From DIGJ01 sp041739345 (GTDB lineage: Bacteria; Bacillota; Clostridia; Lachnospirales; Lachnospiraceae), in the NCBI GenBank assembly GCA_041739345.1, contig JBGSNZ010000009.1, forward strand, positions 248,001 to 312,000: 64,000 nucleotides of DNA, given 5' to 3'. Under the pieces are notes generated by a model. The model searched no databases. It saw only the letters and a program-made list of their open reading frames with translations, and was not told the origin of the DNA. A program made the position numbers and the translations under genes. Shown here in pieces: positions 43,642 through 53,462 of this stretch. Each line of letters begins with the position of its first letter. Position 1 is the stretch's first letter.

Positions 43642-44250
43642 TTATACAGTAATAAAATCTCTGATTGTATTTACTGCATGATCTATTCCAGCAAAATCGG
43701 TCCTTACGGATACATCATAGTTAAAAAGGGTTGCCCATTTTTCACTGGTATGATAATTATAATAGTTTGCACGGCGCTTGTCATATTTCAGAACCTCTTC
43801 CGCTGCCTTCTCTTTCGAAATACCATATAGCTTTGTTGCTCTGTCAATACGAAAATCGAGTCCCGCAAAAACAAATACATGAATTACGTTTGGTTTATCT
43901 TTTAAAATATAATCTGCACAACGTCCAACAATAACGCAAGGGCCTTCTTCTGCAACCTTACGAATTATATTGGATTGTGCAAGGAAAATCTTATCATCCA
44001 GTGAAAGACTTGAGAATCCAAAATCCTGACTTCCGTATGCATTCATTCCCATTGCAATCGAGTAAAGCAAACTATTGGTAGCTTTTTCTTCCGCTCTTTC
44101 AAATGCTGCCTCTGCAAAACCGCTTTCTTTTGCCGCACGGGTAATTAATTCATTGTCATAAAATGGAATTCCTAATTGCTTTGCAAGCTTTTCTCCTACC
44201 TCGCGTCCACCACTTCCATACTGTCTACTGATGGTGATTACCTTATCCAT
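43642..44250 (-). CDS. Cytidylate kinase-like family protein (copy 2)
   Basis: A 202-residue paralogue of the gene at 17635. P-loop VITISRQYGSGGREVGEKL at residues 4-22, LGIPFYDNELITRAAKESG, CVIVGRCADYILKDKPNVI and the C-terminal SEKWATLFNYDVSVRT correspond one-to-one with copy 1. The start at 44250 follows TTAGGAGGGATTTAT. Substrate unknown; genuine Cmk looks different. It lies 111 bases downstream of the prfC start, on the same strand after a possible separate promoter. Confidence 0.88.
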   Translation of the reverse strand: MDKVITISRQYGSGGREVGEKLAKQLGIPFYDNELITRAAKESGFAEAAFERAEEKATNSLLYSIAMGMNAYGSQDFGFSSLSLDDKIFLAQSNIIRKVAEEGPCVIVGRCADYILKDKPNVIHVFVFAGLDFRIDRATKLYGISKEKAAEEVLKYDKRRANYYNYHTSEKWATLFNYDVSVRTDFAGIDHAVNTIRDFITV

Positions 44251-44360
44251 ATAAATCCCTCCTAACTCATGTTTCATAAGGAAAGTATATCATATTGTCT
44301 GACAAATTGCCACTATATAATGGTATTATGTGGGTAATTAATTCATTTAATTTATTCTAT

Positions 44361-45950
44361 CTAATTTCGTCCAAATTCACTTAGCTTAAGTTCTTCGTTT
44401 CTGTCAAGCGCAGTTTTGATACTCCATGGATGTGTAAAAATCAATAATGGATTTCCTTTTAAGTCTTTGATCTTCTTTGTATCAGATGTTACGCTTAATC
44501 TACTAACATCAATATCTTTGTTCTCAATCCAACGGATGTGTTCGTAAGGAAGTTGGTCCAGACGAATTTCAACTCCATACTCGGAGTCCAGACGATATTT
44601 TAATACATCAAACTGAAGTACTCCTACAACTCCTACAATAATCTCTTCCATTCCGGTATTAAATTCCTGAAAAATCTGAATGGCTCCTTCTTGTGCAATT
44701 TGTTCGATTCCCTTCACAAATTGTTTTCTCTTCATGGTGTCTATCTGTCGAACTTTTGCAAAATGCTCCGGTGCAAATGTAGGGATACCTTCATATTCAA
44801 ACTTACTCTTTCCGCTACATAAAGTATCTCCTATCGAAAAGATTCCTGGATCAAATACACCAATAATATCTCCCGCATATGCCTCTTCCACATGCTTTCT
44901 CTCCTGAGCCATCATTTGCTGTGGCTGTGACAGGCGAATCTTTTTATCACCCTGTACGTGATATACTTCCATACCTGCTTCAAATTTACCAGAACAAATA
45001 CGCATAAATGTAATACGATCTCGATGTGCTTTATTCATATTTGCCTGAATCTTAAATACAAACGCAGAGAATTCTTCATTAAATGGACTTATTTCTCCTT
45101 CACTTGAATTTCTAGGAAGCGGTGATGTTGTCATATCTAAAAAGTGCTTTAAGAAGGTTTCTACACCAAAATTGGTTAATGCAGATCCAAAGAATACAGG
45201 TGACAATTTGCCTGCCCGCACGCGGTCCATATCAAAGATATCACTTGCGCCATCCAACAGGTCGATTTCTTCCATCAATGTATCATGGTTAACTTTTCCA
45301 ATCAGTTCATCAACACGTTCATCCCCTAAGGATACTTCTACCGTTTCAATTTCCTTTTGACCGTTATTCGCTGCCGTGAATTTTGAAATATGTTTGGTCT
45401 GTCTATCATATACCCCTTTAAAGTTCTTTCCAGAACCAATCGGCCAATTGATTGGACAAGTGCGTATACCAAGTACCGTTTCTATTTCATCGATTAATTC
45501 AAATGGATCATTGGCTTCGCGGTCCATTTTATTAATAAATGTAAAAATAGGAATCCCTCTCATCACACAAACCTTAAATAATTTGATCGTTTGTGCCTCC
45601 ACACCCTTCGAACCATCTATTACCATAACTGCAGAGTCTGCTGCCATCAACGTACGATACGTATCCTCCGAGAAGTCCTGATGCCCAGGTGTATCCAAAA
45701 TATTAATACAGTATCCATCATAGTTAAACTGCATAACAGAAGATGTTACTGAAATACCTCTTTCTTTTTCGATTTCCATCCAGTCCGAAACTGCATGTCT
45801 CGCTGTTTTTCTTCCTTTTACAGAACCAGCAAGATTGATTGCACCTCCATATAAAAGAAATTTCTCTGTCAAAGTAGTTTTACCTGCATCTGGATGCGAT
45901 ATAATGGCAAAGGTTCTTCTTTTTTTTATCTCTTTATTTAAATCAGTCAC
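44361..45950 (-). CDS. prfC: Peptide chain release factor 3
   Basis: A 529-residue translational GTPase that recycles release factors RF1/RF2. G1 SHPDAGKTTLTEK, switch region ERGISVTSSVMQF, G3 DTPGHQDFSEDTYRTL, G4 NKMDRE. The EF-G-like domain order without domain IV and the length near 529 match RF3; EF-G and LepA are longer. 'SDWMEIEKERGISVTSSVMQF' is specific to RF3. Encoded divergently from the TPR-GGDEF gene with a 214-base intergenic region. Confidence 0.96.
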   Translation of the reverse strand: MTDLNKEIKKRRTFAIISHPDAGKTTLTEKFLLYGGAINLAGSVKGRKTARHAVSDWMEIEKERGISVTSSVMQFNYDGYCINILDTPGHQDFSEDTYRTLMAADSAVMVIDGSKGVEAQTIKLFKVCVMRGIPIFTFINKMDREANDPFELIDEIETVLGIRTCPINWPIGSGKNFKGVYDRQTKHISKFTAANNGQKEIETVEVSLGDERVDELIGKVNHDTLMEEIDLLDGASDIFDMDRVRAGKLSPVFFGSALTNFGVETFLKHFLDMTTSPLPRNSSEGEISPFNEEFSAFVFKIQANMNKAHRDRITFMRICSGKFEAGMEVYHVQGDKKIRLSQPQQMMAQERKHVEEAYAGDIIGVFDPGIFSIGDTLCSGKSKFEYEGIPTFAPEHFAKVRQIDTMKRKQFVKGIEQIAQEGAIQIFQEFNTGMEEIIVGVVGVLQFDVLKYRLDSEYGVEIRLDQLPYEHIRWIENKDIDVSRLSVTSDTKKIKDLKGNPLLIFTHPWSIKTALDRNEELKLSEFGRN

Positions 45951-46164
45951 TGTGTTTCCTCCAATATACTTACGAATCTTTTCTAATTGTTAACAAACCC
46001 CTTTATTATATACAACTTTCCATGTTCTGTAAAGGAAATACTTCATTTTAAGTAATAGTACTAGCTTTTTTGCAAAATATAAATTACAATATGATTTATA
46101 TTTTTGCTATACTTAAGATGTATATTCACATACTGGTTAATTTGCAATTGGTGAGGAATACTTT

Positions 46165-47811
46165 ATGGATTTTAGTCATTATAATAACGACATTCAAACG
46201 ATCATATCAAACATCTCGAAGAACCGCCGTAATGATTCCAAGATAGTTATAAAATATTGTCGGCAGCTTATTCGTCATGCAAAAAAATTAGACGATCCTG
46301 CTCTCTATGGCTACGCTTATTATTATATGAGTGAATCTTACTTTTCGTTTCATGATTACACTGTTTTCCTCAACTATCTAATCAAAGGTATTACTTATCA
46401 ACAAAAAGCAAATCAAGAAGCCTTGTTGGCACGTTCCTACAATCTTCTAGCTGTCAGTGCTGACAGTCAGGGCAATCTAACTAGTGCGCTTGATTATTAC
46501 CTTACCTCACTTAAACATTGCAAAAATGCCGATTTAAAATATGAATTTGGTCTAGTATATACAAACATCGGTCATCTATACGTTACGCTCAAAGAATATC
46601 AAACAGCGTTACGTTATTTTCACTTGGGTCTTGATTACATTGCCTTTGATAAAGATAATCCTTTTTATTTAACAAATCTGGCATTGAGTTTTGTGGCAAT
46701 CGGTAATTGCCATTATAATCTTGGCTACATAGATAAGGCTCTAGAATATGAAGAAAAATGTATAAATGAATGTGATACTTCTTCTTTGCATGATTTTAGT
46801 CAAATTTCTTATCACTGTTTTCAGATTAAACTACTAACGGCAACTGGACGACTTGAAGAACGAGATGCACTCATAAAAAAATCCATTCCTTGTATCACTT
46901 CGGTTTCCTCCTTATTGGATATTTACTACGAAGTTTTTGATTTTTGCGATCATTTGCTTCTCATTCAAAAATACGAAGAACTTTGGCAAGTCCTAGATTA
47001 TTTGCAAGTTCTTACACAGACTTCTGGCATAGCGTATTTGGAATTAAAAGTTCTGAAACTTAAAATCGAATATTACAAACTTTTTAATGAGGAAGCGAAT
47101 TATTTGCAAGCGACATCCCGTTATTTTGAAATTTCTAATAAAATGCAAATCGATGAAGAAATCATTACCTTATCAACGATTAATTTACGCTTTTCCCTGG
47201 AAGAAATCCGCTCACGTAACTATCGAATGGAACAGGAAAATCGTATTTTACAGGAACGTTCCGAACGCGATTCTCTGACCGGATTACCAAACCGTTATCG
47301 GTTAAATGATTATTCTGAGGAAGTCTTTGAGCGGGCACTTATCAATCAGACTTCCCTTGCCGTAGAAATCTTTGATGTGGATTGTTTTAAGCAGTTTAAT
47401 GACACTTACGGACATCAGGCTGGGGATCATTGCCTTAGCCAGATATCTGAATTTTTAAAAGAGATTATGTGTGAAAATATATTCTGTGCTAGATATGGTG
47501 GCGATGAATTTATTATTATTTATGAGAATAAGACGGATGCAGAAATTTTAGACATTGCCACTAAATTAAAACATCGTGTTGTTGCATTACAAATTGAGCA
47601 TAGTAATTCAATGGTTGCACCTTATGTTACGATTTCACAAGGTATTCGTAACTCAGTTCCAGTTATTGAAAATAAAATGTGGGATTTTTTATTTGCTGCA
47701 GATGCAGCTTTATATCAAGTCAAACGTGCCCAAAAGAACGATATTTTGTTGGTACACAAAACAGCTTCACAAAGTATCGCATCTTCAACCGTACAATATA
47801 TCAATAGTTAA
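46165..47811 (+). CDS. TPR-repeat diguanylate cyclase (GGDEF)
   Basis: A 548-residue cytoplasmic protein. The N-terminal 350 residues are helical TPR-like repeats (for example ALLARSYNLLAVSADSQGNL and FGLVYTNIGHLYVTLKEYQTA), followed by a coiled coil and a GGDEF domain (about 375-535) with RDSLTGLPNRYRLN, DVDCFKQFNDTYGHQAGD and intact RYGGDEF. The RxxD inhibitory site usually five residues before GGDEF is absent (EIMCENIFCARYGGDEF), so product inhibition there is unlikely. TPR input suggests control by protein or peptide contacts. Followed after 35 bases by the DUF4321 gene. Confidence 0.92.
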   Translation: MDFSHYNNDIQTIISNISKNRRNDSKIVIKYCRQLIRHAKKLDDPALYGYAYYYMSESYFSFHDYTVFLNYLIKGITYQQKANQEALLARSYNLLAVSADSQGNLTSALDYYLTSLKHCKNADLKYEFGLVYTNIGHLYVTLKEYQTALRYFHLGLDYIAFDKDNPFYLTNLALSFVAIGNCHYNLGYIDKALEYEEKCINECDTSSLHDFSQISYHCFQIKLLTATGRLEERDALIKKSIPCITSVSSLLDIYYEVFDFCDHLLLIQKYEELWQVLDYLQVLTQTSGIAYLELKVLKLKIEYYKLFNEEANYLQATSRYFEISNKMQIDEEIITLSTINLRFSLEEIRSRNYRMEQENRILQERSERDSLTGLPNRYRLNDYSEEVFERALINQTSLAVEIFDVDCFKQFNDTYGHQAGDHCLSQISEFLKEIMCENIFCARYGGDEFIIIYENKTDAEILDIATKLKHRVVALQIEHSNSMVAPYVTISQGIRNSVPVIENKMWDFLFAADAALYQVKRAQKNDILLVHKTASQSIASSTVQYINS

Positions 47812-47846
47812 TTATTGCAATACTTAAATAAGGGGGATTTTAAGTT

Positions 47847-48104
47847 ATGAGAAAGTCTGGCAGCAATCATTGGACATTATTTTTATTGGTTCTTTGTGGA
47901 ATCGTGTTAGGAGGATTTATAGGTTACCTGACAAAAAATATATCCTATCTTTCTTGGCTTGATTATGGTCAAGTCTTTGGCTTGGAAAAGCCTGTTAAAT
48001 TGGATTTAGGGATTTTAATACTTACCTTTGGATTAACGATTAAAATTTCCATCGCAAGTATTTTAGGGGTTCTTTGTTCTATTTTGGTTTATCGTAAACT
48101 ATAA
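47847..48104 (+). CDS. DUF4321 small membrane protein
   Basis: An 85-residue protein with two hydrophobic segments: LFLLVLCGIVLGGFIGYLT (about 11-29) and LGILILTFGLTIKISIASIL (about 53-72). The glycine-rich first helix and overall layout match the DUF4321 family found across clostridia. The function is unknown. The start has AAGGGGGATTTTAAGTT upstream. The stop codon overlaps by 6 bases with the end of the convergent CPBP protease gene. Confidence 0.85.
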   Translation: MRKSGSNHWTLFLLVLCGIVLGGFIGYLTKNISYLSWLDYGQVFGLEKPVKLDLGILILTFGLTIKISIASILGVLCSILVYRKL

Positions 48105-48980
48105 AGTTTTATTCTTTGTCTTTATCAACAATATCACAGCCACAATAATAAATGGCAGTCCACCTACCAAGCCGGTAATTGCTGGTCCTAGCAACGTGTT
48201 ATAGCTGCCTTTTACCAGACATATCGGGAGTGCAGCTCCCGCATTTACTGTTGAATGTATCATTGCAGCAGGGAAAGCACTCTCCAGCTTAATCGTTATG
48301 TAACCTTCTATAATTCCCAAAACGACGCAGAATATGGTCATGCCTAAAATACCAAGCCATGGATAGCCAAAATACTGCGTTCCGTAATTATGCCCCATTA
48401 CAATTACGGGTGTATGCCATAAACCCCATATAACACCAGTTATGATGAGCGCAACCCTGTCGGAAAAAACCACGCGTAATTTTGGAAGCAAATACCCTCT
48501 CCATCCTAGCTCTTCTCCCATTGTTGGAATAATATTAATAATTGGACCAATGATAATGATCTGTAATGCTGATATGAGCAATAGCGTCAATGCAGAAAAT
48601 CCCGGTGTACTAGACGAAGCAGCCATTTGCTTTAAGTTTGTTAGCTGAGAATCAAACATGCTCGGAAAAACCAAGAAATATACTGCACCGCTCAGAAACA
48701 GCAAAGCAGTGGGTCCAAAGAAAACCATTATGTATTCTTTTACATGTCCCTTAAAGTGGGGGCGCAAATACATCTGATGGAATCCCTCTTTCGTTATCAG
48801 CCTTGTCAATATGCTACTTAATGCGGGTGCAAACATAGCTGCTGCAAGTATTAATATTGATACTCCCTTTCCATAAGTCAAACCGCAGATTGGTATCAGC
48901 ATAAATACAATCCATGCAATGACGAATGAAAGCACAACAAACAAAACCAGTCTATTTTTTACTATTTTTATATTCTCCAT
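48099..48980 (-). CDS. CPBP family intramembrane glutamic protease
   Basis: A 293-residue polytopic protein (about eight helices) of the CPBP/Abi (CAAX protease Rce1-like) family. Motif 1: MGEELGWRGYLLPKL with the paired glutamates; motif 2: GLWHTPVIVMGHNYG; motif 3: HSTVNAGAAL with His and Asn. Prokaryotic members act in bacteriocin self-immunity, peptide processing or are uncharacterised. It follows the XRE-TPR regulator gene on the same strand (99-base gap), so it may be controlled by it. Confidence 0.92.
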   Translation of the reverse strand: MENIKIVKNRLVLFVVLSFVIAWIVFMLIPICGLTYGKGVSILILAAAMFAPALSSILTRLITKEGFHQMYLRPHFKGHVKEYIMVFFGPTALLFLSGAVYFLVFPSMFDSQLTNLKQMAASSSTPGFSALTLLLISALQIIIIGPIINIIPTMGEELGWRGYLLPKLRVVFSDRVALIITGVIWGLWHTPVIVMGHNYGTQYFGYPWLGILGMTIFCVVLGIIEGYITIKLESAFPAAMIHSTVNAGAALPICLVKGSYNTLLGPAITGLVGGLPFIIVAVILLIKTKNKTL

Positions 48981-49079
48981 AATTCCACTCTTTCCTTTTC
49001 TATCAATTCATATTGTTCTATTAATTCATATAGTAAACTTACAATAACCCTTCCCTTTATATAACAAAGCCCCTATCAA

Positions 49080-50186
49080 TCAGCAGTTATTTTGCAGTTT
49101 TTCAGCCATATTTTGAAATCGATGTTCATTTGAAAGCACCGAAAACACTGGATTATGAAGGATTACGTCCGCCATGCTTTTTCTGATTGTTTTCTCATCT
49201 CGCGGAAGATCCGTTCCCAAATCCAATTTATCTAACCAGCCCTCTAACAGGTCAAAAAAGTCATCGCCTTGCAAATGCAATGGGTATATATCGCTTGTGA
49301 CAAGCTCTGTATACTGCTGTAACATTTCAAGTGCTCTATCATGGTTTCCTTGTGTGATATATCCTTGCGCGGCAGAAATATATATGCCTACTAAAACGCC
49401 CGGGTGCAGATGACTCATGTCAAATGCTTCCGCCATAGTAAGCGCACGCAAAAGCACCTCGTCAAATTTTTCAGGAATATCCGCACATAGCATAAGGTAA
49501 GCAGGAAAAAAATTGAATAGTACAACTATATTTTGATAAATCCCTACTTGCAAAATAGCTTTTGCCTCATCAAAACGTCCTGTCATTTGATAAGCGGAAG
49601 CTAAAATAGATTCAGGCGGCATTGCTGGTACAACGGTTCCGTCCAATAGCTCCAGTGCTTCGTTCGGATTGCCAGCATAGAGACTGCACAGCGCCTCCAT
49701 AAACAAAGCCTGCTTTGTAAGTGCTACATCGCCACTTTCCTCCCTCACTCGCATAAAGAGAGCCTTCGCTTCCTTAATCAAAGCTACCGATTCTTTTGTG
49801 TCATTTAACAACTCTGTATGGTTTAGCATCAATATCCCCATTTGTAGCAACAAGGAAAAGCATGAAAAGTATTTTTTAATTATCTGGCGGCAATCTTCCA
49901 TCACTGTATTAAATGGCTTTGAAGTAAAATCCGCAGAAAAGCTCCGATACAGTTTATGAATATCCTCTTTTGACATTTGAGGCTTATAGTCCATCAAATC
50001 GTCAATGCTGATATTAAAGTAAGCTGCCAGCTGGGGTAGAAATGTCACATCCGGATAGCTTTGCCCCGTTTCCCACTTGGAAACCGATGCCTTGGAAACC
50101 CCTATATAACTTGCCAGTTCCTCTTGCGTTATAGCCTTTTCTTTACGCTTATTCACAAGTACTCTTGCAATATTAATTTCCTTCAT
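49080..50186 (-). CDS. XRE-type helix-turn-helix regulator with TPR-like C-terminus
   Basis: A 368-residue regulator. The N-terminal helix-turn-helix (about 8-65: ITQEELASYIGVSKASVSKWETGQSYPDV) is followed by a long helical region with TPR-like units (EALCSLYAGNPNEALELLDG, SAYQMTGRFDEAKAIL, AAQGYITQGNHDRALEMLQQ). This is the architecture of the RRNPP peptide-sensing regulators, but proteins of the same shape also occur without a known peptide, and no pheromone gene was found nearby. Likely target: its own operon with the CPBP protease. No operator was assigned; two overlapping hairpins lie upstream (50222-50267). Confidence 0.9.
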   Translation of the reverse strand: MKEINIARVLVNKRKEKAITQEELASYIGVSKASVSKWETGQSYPDVTFLPQLAAYFNISIDDLMDYKPQMSKEDIHKLYRSFSADFTSKPFNTVMEDCRQIIKKYFSCFSLLLQMGILMLNHTELLNDTKESVALIKEAKALFMRVREESGDVALTKQALFMEALCSLYAGNPNEALELLDGTVVPAMPPESILASAYQMTGRFDEAKAILQVGIYQNIVVLFNFFPAYLMLCADIPEKFDEVLLRALTMAEAFDMSHLHPGVLVGIYISAAQGYITQGNHDRALEMLQQYTELVTSDIYPLHLQGDDFFDLLEGWLDKLDLGTDLPRDEKTIRKSMADVILHNPVFSVLSNEHRFQNMAEKLQNNC

Positions 50187-50221
50187 ATTTTAATACCAAG
50201 TCTCAAATCAACATGTTAGCA

Positions 50222-50267
50222 TGTTTGCTTGAGACGCAAACACAAAGGGTCAAAGTTATGTGTTTGC
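50222..50267. repeat. Overlapping inverted repeats upstream of the XRE-TPR gene
   Basis: TGTTTGC-7 bases-GCAAACA (50222-50242) and CAAACACA-15 bases-TGTGTTTG (50237-50267) share the GCAAACA segment, so only one of the two hairpins can form at a time. They lie 36 bases upstream of the start, in the leader or operator region. Confidence 0.55.
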
Positions 50268-50397
50268 ATTTATCCTTTCATTAAAATTCTTTTCTTTATC
50301 ACCTTTGTTATATTTTAGTTGCTATTCTAAAGAATTACAATGGATTTAAAGTTGATAAAGGTTGAATTAATCAACTTGTGCGCTACCATAATTTTGA

Positions 50398-50438
50398 CAA
50401 AAATAAGGCTTCCACGATGTTTAATCATCATGAAAGCC
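50398..50438 (-). terminator. Rho-independent terminator after the subtilase gene
   Basis: Minus strand GGCTTTCATGATG-6 bases-CATCGTGGAAGCC then TTATTTTTGTC, 37 bases after the stop. Almost the same hairpin recurs downstream of tRNA-Leu (54938-54986). Confidence 0.88.
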
Positions 50439-50474
50439 AAGATATAGGCAGTATCTGTATAAGTTGTAATCAAA

Positions 50475-51716
50475 TTACTTTTGTAGTTCCTCCATTATCC
50501 CTACTGGGTTTATAATCTTTGAAGTCACATATTTCTTACCTTTATAATTGGTCTCATTCGAAATTGCAGTTTTTAATGCTACTTTCCAAAATTCTTTATA
50601 AGTAATATCTGGATCCACTTGACACGCAAGCGCATATACTCCTGCTATATATGGAGTAGTCCAGCTTAAACCACCAGAACTATATACTACATAATCGTCA
50701 ATTCCAGACGGTGCTGCTATACACATATTATCCATTGGAGCACATAATGTATTAGGTCCAAAGGTATCCTCTTCATCTGCCCAATCCCAATTAGAATGAA
50801 TATATGCTGTAAAATCGTCCGGACTAGACAATCCTTTTCTCCCTAATCCCATGTAGTCTAGGTTTTCTCCTTTCATATCCTCTCGATTCGATAACGTAGT
50901 AGATAAGACAAAAATACCTTCCTCCTTTGCACTCTTTAGTGCTTCCATATAATCTTCATACCCTTTTTTATTATTATCTTCACATCCCCACGAAATAGAA
51001 ATCACTCTTATTTTTTCATTCTTAGATAATTTTTTATTTAACTCAATCACTTGTAAGATATCTTTTGCTACAGCTATCTGTGGATTCTTCTGCATAAAAC
51101 TTTCTGCAAAATAATATAAATCTGCTTCTGGTGCAACTCCGACCGATTTGCCAACAGCTATAGAAGCAACTGCTGCACCGTGTATCTCAGCCGGAATATT
51201 ATTTGCTCCCTTTCCCTCTTTATAATATTTTAATTGATCTTTATATTCTACATGATCCACTAATAGTGTCTGATCAATAATAGCAATTCCTACGTTTTTA
51301 CCTGTAATACCTTTTTTATGGAGTTTTCTTACATTTAAACCTGGGTTTTTATATTGTTTCATGATTTTTTCCGGATTAAAACCATTCGGAAGTTTTTTAG
51401 GCCAAATGGTAATACTACTAAAATCAGAGCGTATCAATTTATCTTTTTCCTTCGTTAAATTAAGCTTTGAAAGATCTGCATAGCGAAAGTCATAATAGCC
51501 TGATTTATCTGCTTTCGGCATTTTATTTAATTTATCCTCGATGCCTCCATTCGCCTCGGGATATCGTTCGATATAGACATCTTCCAAATCCGTCTTATTT
51601 TCTTCTTGTGTTGTCATTGCAGATAGCGTTAATTTTGAATCTGCATTTACCCCAACTAATCCTACACTGACTACTGCGGCTATCGTTCCAACCAAAATCT
51701 TTTTTCTAATTTTCAT
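50475..51716 (-). CDS. Secreted subtilisin-like serine protease (S8 family)
   Basis: A 413-residue exported protease. Signal peptide MKIRKKILVGTIAAVVSVGLVGV with likely cleavage around residue 25, a pro-region, then the catalytic domain: Asp in VGIAIIDQTLLVDH, His in EIHGAAVASIAVG and Ser in GGLSWTTPYIAGVYAL, where the usual GTSMATP is altered to GLSWTTP but the serine is kept. The Asp motif is also atypical (usually DTG). The start at 51716 follows GAAAGGATAATAAA. It is 94 bases downstream of a histidine kinase gene and ends at a terminator, so it probably belongs to that operon or is a target of its regulator. Confidence 0.9.
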   Translation of the reverse strand: MKIRKKILVGTIAAVVSVGLVGVNADSKLTLSAMTTQEENKTDLEDVYIERYPEANGGIEDKLNKMPKADKSGYYDFRYADLSKLNLTKEKDKLIRSDFSSITIWPKKLPNGFNPEKIMKQYKNPGLNVRKLHKKGITGKNVGIAIIDQTLLVDHVEYKDQLKYYKEGKGANNIPAEIHGAAVASIAVGKSVGVAPEADLYYFAESFMQKNPQIAVAKDILQVIELNKKLSKNEKIRVISISWGCEDNNKKGYEDYMEALKSAKEEGIFVLSTTLSNREDMKGENLDYMGLGRKGLSSPDDFTAYIHSNWDWADEEDTFGPNTLCAPMDNMCIAAPSGIDDYVVYSSGGLSWTTPYIAGVYALACQVDPDITYKEFWKVALKTAISNETNYKGKKYVTSKIINPVGIMEELQK

Positions 51717-51809
51717 TTTATTATCCTTTCCATGTTTACTATTACCTATAATAAATGAAAATTCTTTCATAATTTCTATATATTTCTTTCAATAATCTTT
51801 CATTGATAA

Positions 51810-53462
51810 CTATTCCATCACACATTCAAAGGAAATTCTAACTTTAAACGTATCTCCTTCTAACAAAATTTCAAAAGTCCCCCCACAAATCTCAGTATAG
51901 CTTTTAGCAATGGCAAGTCCAAGCCCGTTTCCTTCTCCAGCTCTTGATTCATTTCCCCTCACGAAGCGACCTGCAATTTCCTCAGAAGTAAAGTTTATTT
52001 CATAGGAAGCTGTATTTTGGAGAGTAAAGAAAACATGATTATCCTCAAGATATGTATGAATAAAAATTCGTGTACCCCTCATTGCATATTTTAATGCATT
52101 TTCTATTAAATTTTGAATCACACGATATAGCTGCGTACCATCTCCTAGAAATTTAATTGATTGGTCCAATAAATTTTGTTTTATGACAAAACCACTTGCT
52201 GCTATTGTATCTTCCATATCACACATTGTCTGGATAATTAATTTATTCAAGTCAAGGGGTTGTATCGTAAGTGCTGCATTTCCACTTGTGACTTTTGCTA
52301 AATCAAATAATTCTTTAATCATGATTTTCAAACTTTCCGCTTTTTTACTTAGTTTATGCAAATAATCCTTTCCATCCTCTGTGACATAATTTTCTCTTTC
52401 AAGTAAATCAATATATCCGATCATGGACGTCAATGGTGTTTTTAAATCATGAGAAATATTCGTTATCAAATCTACTTTGAGCTTTTCATTCCGTAGCCAT
52501 GCTTCCATGCTCTCTTTGAGCGTTTCATCCAAATGCATGATATCTTCTCCAAGCTGGTAAATAATTGATTGCTTCGTCAGACTATTTTCAACATCAACTT
52601 CACCTTTAGCCACCTGAGATATCTGCTCTGATAAAACCGCCACATCATATTCAAAATCATTTTTTACGATAAACCAGGCCACAAGTATAATCTCAACAAT
52701 ACAAGGAATTCCAATGATCAATATCAGATTTATAGTCTTGCTTTGCACTTTCATATCGAAAATATACCAAGCCGCCTCATAACCAACCAATAGCATCTGT
52801 ATTACTGCAAACACAATCTTTCTTTTATAGATTCTTTTAAAAATCGGTTGCTGTCTTTGAATAAACAAATAATTATTCAAAATCTTTGATATGAATGATG
52901 TTTCTGCAATCCAACCGCTTTTTATTCTTCTTGCAAAGATAGTTATAATCCCTAGATATATAAGACTTCCAAATAAGAATTTTAGAAAAACTGAAATAAT
53001 GTTAAATATGATAGCTGCGCTATATACATTATTTTCGTACATATTCAGTAAATCATCCATCCATAAAGCATCGTTAGACCAATCATTTTTAGCCCAAAAC
53101 CATAAATCTGATTTTTGGAATAAAATAATTGTGCCTATTATACAAAGACATAAAACTAGTTCAAACGAGATTTTGTCAACCCATAATATCTTGTCTCCTG
53201 GGTGTATTTTGCAAAAATATAAAACAATGCATATTAAAATTAAGAGAATCAAACTTATGTAAAGTAATCCAAACATAAGATTTATATCTCTTCCAAATAG
53301 TTTCTGTTGCATAACCCCATAACCATATTGGTCGCAAAATAACAAATATTCTTGATATATAGCATTCATACTGCAAAGTAAACTAAATAGAATACTAATC
53401 ATCAAAAAAAGCACATAACTATACACATGTTTTTTACTGATCTTTTTCAATTTTGTACCCAA
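51810..53462 (-). CDS. Sensor histidine kinase (HisKA-HATPase)
   Basis: A 550-residue membrane kinase. Six or so hydrophobic segments in the first 270 residues (no large extracellular domain), then a HAMP-like linker, the phosphoacceptor motif NISHDLKTPLTSMIGYIDLL, N box NLIENALKYAM and G boxes GEGNGLGLAIAKSY. The length and multi-helix input resemble VanS-like or nisin-sensing-type kinases of clostridia. The reading frame overlaps the regulator gene by 29 bases and begins with TTG; a later start cannot be excluded. Signal unknown. Confidence 0.9.
   Translation of the reverse strand: MGTKLKKISKKHVYSYVLFLMISILFSLLCSMNAIYQEYLLFCDQYGYGVMQQKLFGRDINLMFGLLYISLILLILICIVLYFCKIHPGDKILWVDKISFELVLCLCIIGTIILFQKSDLWFWAKNDWSNDALWMDDLLNMYENNVYSAAIIFNIISVFLKFLFGSLIYLGIITIFARRIKSGWIAETSFISKILNNYLFIQRQQPIFKRIYKRKIVFAVIQMLLVGYEAAWYIFDMKVQSKTINLILIIGIPCIVEIILVAWFIVKNDFEYDVAVLSEQISQVAKGEVDVENSLTKQSIIYQLGEDIMHLDETLKESMEAWLRNEKLKVDLITNISHDLKTPLTSMIGYIDLLERENYVTEDGKDYLHKLSKKAESLKIMIKELFDLAKVTSGNAALTIQPLDLNKLIIQTMCDMEDTIAASGFVIKQNLLDQSIKFLGDGTQLYRVIQNLIENALKYAMRGTRIFIHTYLEDNHVFFTLQNTASYEINFTSEEIAGRFVRGNESRAGEGNGLGLAIAKSYTEICGGTFEILLEGDTFKVRISFECVME

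Noticed and set aside
48099..48980. CPBP protease as an abortive-infection defence gene (old Abi name)
   Set aside because: No toxin, restriction or other defence gene is adjacent; the family name alone is not evidence of phage defence.
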